Shown here piece by piece: positions 1 to 5,677 of a DNA stretch of 9,483 bases; the first letter of the stretch is position 1; the number at the start of each line of letters is the position of its first letter. The notes beneath the pieces are model-generated. The model ran no database searches. It was not told where the DNA came from and saw only the letters and a program-made list of their open reading frames with translations. The DNA is from a candidate division CSSED10-310 bacterium (lineage in GTDB: Bacteria; CSSED10-310; JAFGJC01): contig JAFGJC010000104.1 of assembly GCA_016929305.1 (NCBI GenBank), forward strand, positions 1 through 9,483. The letters are read 5' to 3'. A program made the translations under genes and the position numbers.

Positions 1-281
1 TTATCGCTGCCCATTTTTCCCATTTATCAGTATAGATCTGTTAATTAAAACTAATGACAAATGGACACCACCAGAGATCGAATCAAACTTATTTAACCAC
101 AACCAATAATATTATTACAACAAGTGTAAAAAATTACTTTAAACATATTGAGGAAATGTCTGAACGTATTCAACAGATTATGCATTGACATTCCCCGCAA
201 TTTCAGACACTTTCTTATTCATTGACTTGATGATTATATATATTTAATATCCCTTTTAAGGATGGTTTTAATATTCATTAA
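1..281. other. AT-rich upstream region, no gene seen
   Basis: No convincing coding sequence lies here on either strand. The stretch is AT-rich and includes a 12-nt perfect palindrome AATAATATTATT at 105-116. An 8-bp inverted repeat, TGTCTGAA at 157-164 and TTCAGACA at 202-209, brackets an isolated TTGACA at 185-190 that has no good -10 partner. I see no cobalamin riboswitch element (no B12-box-like sequence) and no convincing Fur box. It is most simply the regulatory region of the receptor gene that follows. Confidence 0.5.
222..250 (+). promoter_or_regulatory. candidate sigma70-type promoter for the TonB-dependent receptor gene
   Basis: TTGACT at 222-227 and TAATAT at 245-250 are separated by 17 nt. 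The -35 matches the TTGACA consensus at five of six positions, while the -10 is weaker. The surroundings are very AT-rich, so chance matches are likely. A transcript from here would carry a leader of about 65 nt before the preferred ATG at 324. Confidence 0.4.
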
Positions 282-302
282 ATGGATTCCTCTCATTCTA
301 CT

Positions 303-312
303 GAGGAGGGGG
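303..312 (+). promoter_or_regulatory. ribosome binding site that decides the receptor start
   Basis: GAGGAGGGGG lies 11 nt before the ATG at 324. It falls inside the longer reading frame that opens at the ATG at 282, which has no Shine-Dalgarno sequence. The protein made from 324 begins with a normal signal peptide (MKRIEKN followed by a hydrophobic stretch). Both facts favour 324 over 282. Confidence 0.7.
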
Positions 313-323
313 TTGCAACTCAG

Positions 324-2438
324 ATGAAAAGAATTGAGAAGAACATCACATGTAACCATTCTTTTTTCTTACTGTCATTCCTCCTGTTTTTCTTTCATTC
401 CATTTCCCTTTACTCTCAGGAAGATTTAGCCGGCCCTGCTACCAGCAGCGATGATGCACTGGAAGAAGAACTGCGCTACCTTCAGGCAGAAACCTACGTC
501 ATCACCGCATCACGGATTCCGGAGAGCATCAAGAAATCCGCATCCTCTATTACTGTGATCACTGACAAACAAATCCGGCAGATGGGGGCACGGCACCTTG
601 CAGAGGTGCTGCAGACAGCACCGGGCATGAATATTTGGTATGACCCATTCGGAACATTTCTGGTGGGGGTCAGAGGTGATGTAAGAAACTTCCAGAATGT
701 TATTTTGCTGATGGTAAACGGTCACCCTATCAATGATGGTTGGCGCGGAGCAGCAACATATACCCATGACACCATGATTTTAGATAATGTTAAAAGGATC
801 GAGGTCATCCGAGGACCGGGGTCTGCCCTCTATGGGGCTAATGCCTTTGCCGGGGTCATCAACGTTATTACCAAAGAAGCAGAAGATGTAGATGGTTGGG
901 AATTATCAACTTGTGGGGGCAGTTATGATACTCAACAATATAATCTTCTCTACGGCAAGACCCATAATGATCTCAAGGTAGTTTTTAATTACAACTATTT
1001 TAACACGCACGGATTTCGTAAACATGTAAACCGGGACGCGATGTATCCTCTCCCTTCGTCACTTGCGCCCGGACGCATAAAAGGAGATGATGAAAAGTAT
1101 GATTTTGTCCTCAACCTGGAATACAAGGGACTCAAATTCGACGGTAGATATGTTGACCGTGAAAAAGATTTGCCAATTGGTTCAACTACGGCGCTGAATG
1201 AAGGGAGTGTTGACATCTTTAAAGATTATTATCTGAACGTAAGCTATGAACGGCCTCTCAGGGAAGACCTCACTTTCTTGGGGAAGGTATATCGAAACCA
1301 TTTTCGCATCCGCCAGGATCAACAATTTTTCCCCCCTGGGGTGCCCGTTCGTACCCCTTGGGGGATAAGCATTATGAAGGATGGGATAATGAATATCCAA
1401 TCAGTTAAGGATAACCGAACCGGTTTTGAAATCCAGGTAACCTATTGGATGAGCGGCTCAAATACGCTTGTTGTAGGAACAAGTTATGAAGAAATGAAGC
1501 AGTTTGATCCTAAACGACAATCTAACACTTTACTAACTTCAATTTCACTTCCTTTTAGCACCCCTATCATTCCCCTTCCCTCGGTACGTGACCTTTCAGA
1601 CATACAGAATGCGAACAAGCGGGTTAAACGAAACTTCAAGGCTTTTTTCTTGGAAGATGTCTGGGACATCACCGGTAATCTGCATCTCACTGTGGGTTTA
1701 CGTTGGGATGATTACAGTGATTTTGGCAGCGAAGTGAGCCCCCGTGCCGGATTAACCTGGGAGTTCTTCAAGGGGTATGATCTCAAACTCCTCTACGGCC
1801 ATGCCTTCCGTGCACCAAGTTTTTTGGAGTTATACAATGTACGGTTTGCTGAACCTCATCTTGATCCTGAAACAATTGACACTTACGAAATAAGCCTGGG
1901 CGCTGAGTTCACCCCATCTCTCAGCAGTCGGACAACCTTTTTTCACAACGAGGGAAAAGATAACGTGGTGGCCCTTGGGGAAATAGCCCAAAACGAGGGT
2001 AAGACGCTAAGCCAAGGTGTTGAACTAGAGGCACGGTATGACTTTGGAAGAGGCAGCTATCTTTCTATGAATTACACCTATATAAGATGGGTAAGTCCGC
2101 ATGTAGGGTTGCGCAACTGGTGGGCACCACGTCACATGGGAAATGTAATGGCCAATGTCCGGCTATCAAGGTATCTAAATTTTTTTGTAGACTGCCACAT
2201 TGAGGATGGCTTTAGGAGAAACATAGATGACCCACGGGATGATATGTCAGGTTTTGCAATTGTAAACACTACCCTGATTGCCACGAAGTTCTTAAAAGGA
2301 TATGAGAACCTTGAGTTGCGTGGTTCAATCTATAATCTTTTTGATAAAGATTATACAAAGCCTTCATATCCTGAGCTATACAATGACATGCCTCAACCGG
2401 GAAGGACTTTTCTAATGGAGGTGAAGTATAAATTTTAA
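324..2438 (+). CDS. TonB-dependent outer-membrane receptor
   Basis: This is a TonB-dependent receptor of 704 residues (718 if the ATG at 282 is used). Such proteins import scarce ligands, such as metal chelates or cobalamin, across the outer membrane using TonB energy. Residues 1-32 form a signal peptide with a very hydrophobic core, ending near SLYS. A TonB-box-like stretch, ETYVITAS, is at residues 56-63. The plug domain spans roughly 62-185 and carries the classic RGPGSALYGANAFAGVINV segment starting at 163. The rest fits a 22-strand barrel and ends in phenylalanine (VKYKF), as is typical of outer-membrane proteins. The extracellular loops do not reveal the ligand. The next + strand genes encode periplasmic binding proteins, which suggests a shared substrate, but a toxin-antitoxin pair on the opposite strand lies between. 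Family assignment is secure and the substrate is unknown. Confidence 0.93.
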   Translation: MKRIEKNITCNHSFFLLSFLLFFFHSISLYSQEDLAGPATSSDDALEEELRYLQAETYVITASRIPESIKKSASSITVITDKQIRQMGARHLAEVLQTAPGMNIWYDPFGTFLVGVRGDVRNFQNVILLMVNGHPINDGWRGAATYTHDTMILDNVKRIEVIRGPGSALYGANAFAGVINVITKEAEDVDGWELSTCGGSYDTQQYNLLYGKTHNDLKVVFNYNYFNTHGFRKHVNRDAMYPLPSSLAPGRIKGDDEKYDFVLNLEYKGLKFDGRYVDREKDLPIGSTTALNEGSVDIFKDYYLNVSYERPLREDLTFLGKVYRNHFRIRQDQQFFPPGVPVRTPWGISIMKDGIMNIQSVKDNRTGFEIQVTYWMSGSNTLVVGTSYEEMKQFDPKRQSNTLLTSISLPFSTPIIPLPSVRDLSDIQNANKRVKRNFKAFFLEDVWDITGNLHLTVGLRWDDYSDFGSEVSPRAGLTWEFFKGYDLKLLYGHAFRAPSFLELYNVRFAEPHLDPETIDTYEISLGAEFTPSLSSRTTFFHNEGKDNVVALGEIAQNEGKTLSQGVELEARYDFGRGSYLSMNYTYIRWVSPHVGLRNWWAPRHMGNVMANVRLSRYLNFFVDCHIEDGFRRNIDDPRDDMSGFAIVNTTLIATKFLKGYENLELRGSIYNLFDKDYTKPSYPELYNDMPQPGRTFLMEVKYKF

Positions 2439-2443
2439 AAGAA

Positions 2444-2592
2444 AGGATTCAAGGGTTCAAGTGAAAAGCAAAAAAGAAAGGGGTCGAGGACCTTCACATT
2501 TTGGATTTTGGATCCCGGAATGCGGATTGAAAAAAAAGGGTCGAGAAAGGTAAAGGGTTCAAGGATTCGAGGGTTCGAGGATTCAAGGGTCC
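2444..2592 (+). repeat. mixed short tandem repeats after the receptor gene
   Basis: Two repeat types occupy the space between the receptor stop and the 3' end of hepT. The first has an 8-nt period alternating AGGGTTCA/AGGATTCG-like units. It is clearest at 2554-2592, with a shorter stretch at 2444-2461. The second is the heptamer type (TTTTGGATTTTGGATC, then GCGGATTG) at 2498-2530, in the same orientation as the copies after other + strand genes in this window. GGTCGAG-like words are scattered between them. I see no gene and no clear stem-plus-T-run terminator. Confidence 0.75.
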
Positions 2593-2645
2593 TAGTGGTC
2601 GAGTGAAAAACGCCAATGGGGGAATGTATAAACGTTCTCTTGCGA

Positions 2646-2987
2646 TTATCCGCTTTCGAGCAAAGATAAAATCTCCTTATGCAGATCAGGGATATTGTTC
2701 TCAATAATATCCCACACCACTGTATTCTCGACGATGTCGTAACCATGAATCAGAATATTACGAAAGCCAATGATACGACGCGTTTGGCTTATCTTATCTG
2801 CGGTTGCCGGGTCAACCCGGTTCAAACGGTTAAGAGCTTCACCTATTATTTCAAATTGTCGTTCCACACCGGAGCGCAGCAAGTCGTCATGTTCAAAATC
2901 GTCGAAAGTTTTTCCCCGTGTGAATTGCAGAATGAGAACAACTGCCTGTCTGATGTCCTCAAGAAGTGTTTTAGATTCAAGCTGCAT
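2646..2987 (-). CDS. hepT: HepT-like HEPN toxin (RNase), DUF86 family
   Basis: This is a HEPN-domain protein of the HepT/DUF86 family, the toxin of the HepT/MntA pairs. Family members are RNases whose active site is the RX4HXY motif. Here it reads RNILIHGY, with Arg76, His81 and Tyr83 counted from the preferred start. All catalytic residues and the family Tyr are present, so the toxin looks intact. I chose the ATG at 2987, which gives 113 residues and an 11-nt overlap with the end of mntA. A longer frame opens at 3044 (132 residues), but its first 19 residues do not resemble the family and it would overlap mntA by 68 nt. No strong Shine-Dalgarno precedes 2987, so translational coupling to mntA is likely. 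In known pairs the antitoxin modifies the Tyr with AMP; that this happens here is inference. Confidence 0.88.
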   Translation of the reverse strand: MQLESKTLLEDIRQAVVLILQFTRGKTFDDFEHDDLLRSGVERQFEIIGEALNRLNRVDPATADKISQTRRIIGFRNILIHGYDIVENTVVWDIIENNIPDLHKEILSLLESG

Positions 2988-3288
2988 AGAGTACCACGCG
3001 GGTTTGATTAATGGCCTGGATAAAGTAGGGGTTTTTAATAGCACGCACCATTATAAGGTCAACCGGTCTCTGAAACAGATCTTCGAGCGCTTCCAGAAGA
3101 CCGAAGTACGTATCAGCATACTGGCCCTGTTTCAATGGCTGGAACTCTATCAGAAAGTCCAAGTCGCTGGTTTTCGTGTCGAAGTCCACGTCGGCAGTTG
3201 CAGAGCCGAATAATGCTAAATATCGCACGTGATATTTGATGCACAATTTAATTATATCGTTTTGGTGTTCTTCAATCAGCCGGATCAT
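2977..3288 (-). CDS. mntA: MntA-like minimal nucleotidyltransferase antitoxin
   Basis: This 103-residue minimal nucleotidyltransferase is the partner of the downstream HEPN toxin. The MNT signature is visible as GSATADVDF (Gly28-Ser29) followed by SDLDFLIEF, with metal-binding Asp42 and Asp44. A third acidic residue in PVDLI (Asp77) completes the usual triad. The gap between GS and DXD is 12 residues, where the commonly cited motif has 10, so there is a two-residue longer turn. Characterised MntA proteins neutralise HepT by adding AMP to the Tyr of its RX4HXY motif, and the intact acidic residues allow that here. The gene comes first in the pair and overlaps hepT by 11 nt. It has a good promoter on its own strand at 3340-3369, so the module is independent of the + strand genes around it. 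Confidence 0.88.
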   Translation of the reverse strand: MIRLIEEHQNDIIKLCIKYHVRYLALFGSATADVDFDTKTSDLDFLIEFQPLKQGQYADTYFGLLEALEDLFQRPVDLIMVRAIKNPYFIQAINQTRVVLYAA

Positions 3289-3339
3289 AGCATTTGTCTT
3301 TATTACTGCTAAAACGGTTTCTGTGTGAAAAGCACGACA

Positions 3340-3369
3340 AGTATAAACTGTACATTATTTATATGTCAA
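3340..3369 (-). promoter_or_regulatory. sigma70-type promoter of the mntA-hepT pair
   Basis: Read on the minus strand, TTGACA (3369-3364) and TATACT (3345-3340) are separated by 18 nt. The -35 is perfect and the -10 matches five of six positions. Transcription would begin near 3333, about 45 nt before the mntA ATG. A partial palindrome with arms TATAAA (3342-3347) and TTTATA (3358-3363) around TGTACA (3349-3354) lies across the spacer. It could be an autoregulatory operator, which is common for toxin-antitoxin promoters, but this is only a suggestion. Confidence 0.65.
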
Positions 3370-3445
3370 CGCAATTATAGCATAAACTTATCGCGATGGG
3401 GGACGTTCGTGCAGATATTGCATAACTCATTCTTGCCTCGCTGAT

Positions 3446-4279
3446 ATGCAAAGGATTACCCACCACATAACCCGTTTCCCGGGTGATAAACGACTTCGCG
3501 GCATTCTGGGTTGCTGCGCCGTTGTGCTTGCCGTGACCATTACCGCATTTGCGGCTGCGGATAAAACCACCATCTACTTTTACAGTTCAGAGACCTCCAT
3601 CAACAATTTCAAATCATTAAAAATGGAATTTGATCGCTATCTGACCAAGTTCGGTCCGTATGAACTGCAGCCCTTCAGTGATAGGGAATCGTTCGAAGCA
3701 CATATCAAAGGTAAGGATCAATATGTTTTACTTTTGTCCAGCTGGCATTACTCAAAAATATACAAAGATAATGCACTCATTGCTGAATTAGCAGGAACAC
3801 GCAAGGGAGAAAAATACCAGAGGCGGATTCTGGTAGCAAAGGACGACGCTGTAAAGGGTGGGCGTATCGCATCTGCAAGCAGTATCCAGCATACTAACAG
3901 TTACCTCAAGAAGATGCTCAGAAGCAACTATGAGCTGGTTGCAACCCCAATATTAACCGTACCCAAGGATATCGACGCCCTGATGTCAGTCGGCTTTGGA
4001 ATGGCCAGGTTAGCATTAACCACGAAAAATGCTCTCGACGAGTTACAAACCATTAATCCTACGCTTTATCAAAAGATGAAAGTTCTGGCAGAAGGTGAAG
4101 CGTCCCTTTTACTGATAGTGGCCGTTCCTGAACGCTTCAGTAAAGATGGACAGCCACTAATAGCTGCCATTAAGAACATGGCTTCAGATCCCGAAGGACG
4201 GGAGAAACTGGGCATGCTTGGTTTGGACGGCTGGCAGGCGCTTGACCCGTCTGATACGTTGAAACTGGAGACTCAATGA
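3446..4279 (+). CDS. periplasmic PhnD-like substrate-binding protein (orphan)
   Basis: This 277-residue exported protein resembles the PhnD-like phosphate/phosphite/phosphonate binding-protein family (type 2 periplasmic binding fold). Residues 16-37 form the hydrophobic part of a signal peptide, with likely cleavage around AFAA/AD. The n-region is unusually long, and no good Shine-Dalgarno precedes this ATG; no better in-frame start was found. KGGRIASASSIQHTNSYLKK (137-156) sits where PhnD-like proteins have their glycine/serine ligand loop. The canonical ST-S-GY part reads HTNSY here, so phosphonate binding cannot be assumed. VPKDIDALMSVGFGMARLAL fits the second lobe. No permease or ATPase gene is nearby. 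The stop overlaps the next start in ATGA, so the two binding proteins are made together. Sensing in partnership with the downstream kinase is an inference. Confidence 0.72.
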   Translation: MQRITHHITRFPGDKRLRGILGCCAVVLAVTITAFAAADKTTIYFYSSETSINNFKSLKMEFDRYLTKFGPYELQPFSDRESFEAHIKGKDQYVLLLSSWHYSKIYKDNALIAELAGTRKGEKYQRRILVAKDDAVKGGRIASASSIQHTNSYLKKMLRSNYELVATPILTVPKDIDALMSVGFGMARLALTTKNALDELQTINPTLYQKMKVLAEGEASLLLIVAVPERFSKDGQPLIAAIKNMASDPEGREKLGMLGLDGWQALDPSDTLKLETQ

Positions 4280-5196
4280 AGCTCCATAGATTTACATGGC
4301 TCATAGCAGGGTTATTACTGATTTATCCCGGCAGTCTCGCTGCGGATAAAGAGCCCAAGGTGTTGGTAATCAACTCTGATGCCGGAATAGAAAAGTATAA
4401 AGTTGCACAGGAGGAGTTTACCGGCACCTTATCTCGCCCAGTCCGAGCAATCAACCTGGATGACCCGAAGTGGAAGATCGCAGACGTAGAAAATCTCCTC
4501 TACGATGAATATCCTGATCTCGTGTACTGTATCGGCAGTAAGGCATACCTTATTGCTCACCGGTTTATTAGCGAAAAGGATATCGTCTTCTCCTCGATTG
4601 TCAACTGGCAGCGGTTCCCGGTAACCGGGAAAACGTACGGGGTATCGGTTGAACTCCACTCCGGCATTCAAATGACACTGTTCCGCTACATCTTCCCGAA
4701 GGTGAAGAAAATAGGGGTTTTATACAGCACAAAATACAACAGTGAATGGTTTAAGAACACCAGCACCGAATCAAAGGAGATGGGGATTGAAATTGTGGGT
4801 AAATCTATCGCTGAAAGCAAACAGAGTATTGATGCCCTCAGGGAATCGCTGCCGGCGGTGGATGCACTATGGCTCATACCCGACCCGCTGCTCATGGAAG
4901 ACAAGGATAATCTCATGAAACTATTCAAAGCGTGTGAGTCCCGGAAACTGCCGGTGTTTTCCTATCATGATAGCTTTATCGACTACGGTGCACTCCTGGT
5001 TGTTTCTGTTGATGCGCCTACCATCGGAAGACAGGCGGCAGGCATAGCAGCAGAAATTCTTTCTGATGGCACAATTGATGAAAAGGTTCAATATCCGGCA
5101 GGCTCACACATAATCCTGAACTTAAAGAAGGTGAAAGAATACGGGCTCCAGTATAACGAAGCGGCGCTGAGTGCGGTTAATCAGATTGTGGAATGA
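4276..5196 (+). CDS. ABC transporter substrate-binding protein, PF04392 (TrpX-like) family
   Basis: This 306-residue periplasmic binding protein is of the ABC_sub_bind (PF04392) type 1 fold. A signal peptide covers residues 1-22 (cleavage near SLA/AD). Family landmarks follow in order: PDLVYCIGSKAYLIAHR, then DIVFSSIVNW, then FPKVKKIGVLYSTKYNSEW, then VDALWLIPDP, then KLPVFSYHDSFIDYGALLVV with GRQAAGIAAEIL. The family binds small molecules such as aromatic amino acids or sugars, usually for an ABC transporter, but no permease or ATPase gene is here. GGAG at 4267-4270 lies 5 nt before the ATG, which overlaps the preceding stop by 4 nt. Tight coupling to a binding protein of an unrelated fold is unusual. 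Both may feed one sensor, possibly the Cache-domain kinase encoded next on the same strand. Confidence 0.85.
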   Translation: MKLHRFTWLIAGLLLIYPGSLAADKEPKVLVINSDAGIEKYKVAQEEFTGTLSRPVRAINLDDPKWKIADVENLLYDEYPDLVYCIGSKAYLIAHRFISEKDIVFSSIVNWQRFPVTGKTYGVSVELHSGIQMTLFRYIFPKVKKIGVLYSTKYNSEWFKNTSTESKEMGIEIVGKSIAESKQSIDALRESLPAVDALWLIPDPLLMEDKDNLMKLFKACESRKLPVFSYHDSFIDYGALLVVSVDAPTIGRQAAGIAAEILSDGTIDEKVQYPAGSHIILNLKKVKEYGLQYNEAALSAVNQIVE

Positions 5197-5220
5197 GAAG
5201 CAGGGGTCGAGGGGTAATAC

Positions 5221-5253
5221 AATTTTGGATTTTGGATTGCGGATTGCGGATTG
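5221..5253 (+). repeat. heptamer array (GGATTTT/GGATTGC units)
   Basis: About four consecutive 7-nt units (TTTTGGATTTTGGATTGCGG and two further GGATTG-type units) start 24 nt after the stop of the binding-protein gene. Their orientation matches the arrays after the receptor, kinase and second receiver genes. Confidence 0.85.
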
Positions 5254-5274
5254 AAAAGAAGTGAGGATCTCAAT

Positions 5275-5309
5275 AAATCAGAATATCGAAATCCGAAACA
5301 AATTCGAAT
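5275..5309 (-). repeat. 35-nt dispersed repeat, copy 1
   Basis: The 35 nt read AAATCAGAATATCGAAATCC and continue GAAACAAATTCGAAT. The reverse complement matches 9445-9479 at 33 of 35 positions, and 5599-5633 is a more diverged copy in that same opposite orientation. Inside the unit the word CGAA recurs three times. It is probably a miniature non-coding repeat family. Confidence 0.8.
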
Positions 5310-5321
5310 GACCAAAACTGC

Positions 5322-5375
5322 AACCACGAAGAGCATGAAGAAAGAGAAAATCACAAACATCACGAAGAATGACAA
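5322..5375 (+). repeat. degenerate CACGAAGA-type repeat
   Basis: ACCACGAAGAGCATGAAG at 5323-5340 and ATCACGAAGAATGAC at 5359-5373 look like decayed units of an ACCACGAAGA/CACGAAGA short repeat of roughly 9 nt. No intact array remains. Confidence 0.45.
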
Positions 5376-5437
5376 AGATTTCTCAGTCGCTTAAGCTCCT
5401 TCGAAATACCTGGATAAATGAAGGCATGTATCATGAC

Positions 5438-5546
5438 AGGTCATCCTGCGACGCCGTGAGCTATCATCCTCCGACTTGATCGCAGGATCCGATAAGTAAT
5501 GCTTGATTTAATAACTGGATTCTGCGGTCGAGCCGCAGAATGACCT
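5438..5546. repeat. paired-hairpin element, CTGCG type
   Basis: The outer arms AGGTCATCCTGCG (5438-5450) and CGCAGAATGACCT (5534-5546) are inverted with one mismatch over 13 nt. Inside, the right hairpin is perfect: ATTCTGCGG (5519-5527), loop TCGAG, CCGCAGAAT (5533-5541). The left hairpin, ATCCTCCG, loop ACTTGAT, CGCAGGAT, has one mismatch. About 24 nt near the left end seem to be an additional partial copy, since CATCCTGCGACG precedes CATCCTCCGACTT. It has the same architecture as the element at 9292-9363 but different stem bases. Confidence 0.8.
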
Positions 5547-5598
5547 GACTATAGTATTACATTTTAATGTTTCGCATTGCCCCCAAGGCACATGAGCG

Positions 5599-5633
5599 TT
5601 TGTTTCGGATTTCTTGCTTCGAATTTCGGGTTT
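5599..5633 (+). repeat. 35-nt dispersed repeat, diverged copy 2
   Basis: TTTGTTTCGGATTTC at 5599-5613 is identical to the corresponding part of the copy at 9445-9479. The remainder (TTGCTTCGAATTTCGGGTTT) has drifted. It lies opposite in orientation to 5275-5309, so the two copies bracket most of this spacer. Confidence 0.65.
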
Positions 5634-5677
5634 AATACAGAGCACATTATTGCCTGAAAATGAGAGGACTACCCAAC

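Larger units (their letters stand above)
5197..5659. other. repeat-rich spacer without a gene
   Basis: This spacer between the binding-protein gene and the kinase gene holds at least five separate repeats, listed individually, and no credible coding sequence. A minus-strand frame at 5181-5375 is a by-product of the repeats: its peptide contains NPQSAIQNP, a typical false translation of the heptamer array. I see no convincing terminator or promoter. The kinase gene may be read through from upstream or have a promoter I cannot recognise. Confidence 0.7.

Noticed and set aside
1..281. Cobalamin riboswitch or Fur box controlling the TonB-dependent receptor
   Set aside because: No B12-box-like sequence or convincing 19-nt Fur palindrome is visible, only AT-rich DNA.
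282..323. Start of the receptor at the ATG at 282
   Set aside because: It has no ribosome binding site and would put 14 polar residues before the signal peptide; GAGGAGGGGG supports the ATG at 324.
484..1690. Minus-strand frames inside the receptor gene
   Set aside because: They are short shadows of a full-length, recognisable receptor on the other strand.
2679..3213. Plus-strand open frames at 2679-3011 and 2770-3213
   Set aside because: They are antisense to the HepT and MntA genes, whose catalytic motifs are intact, and their peptides show no family features.
5181..5375. Minus-strand frame with a hydrophobic N-terminus, possible small membrane protein
   Set aside because: It is built from repeat sequence (NPQSAIQNP from heptamers, FGFRYSDL from the 35-nt repeat), and the hydrophobic part comes from a degenerate CACGAAG-type repeat read backwards.
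5519..5541. Intrinsic terminator formed by the perfect CTGCGG hairpin
   Set aside because: No T-run follows, and the hairpin is one half of a larger symmetrical repeat.
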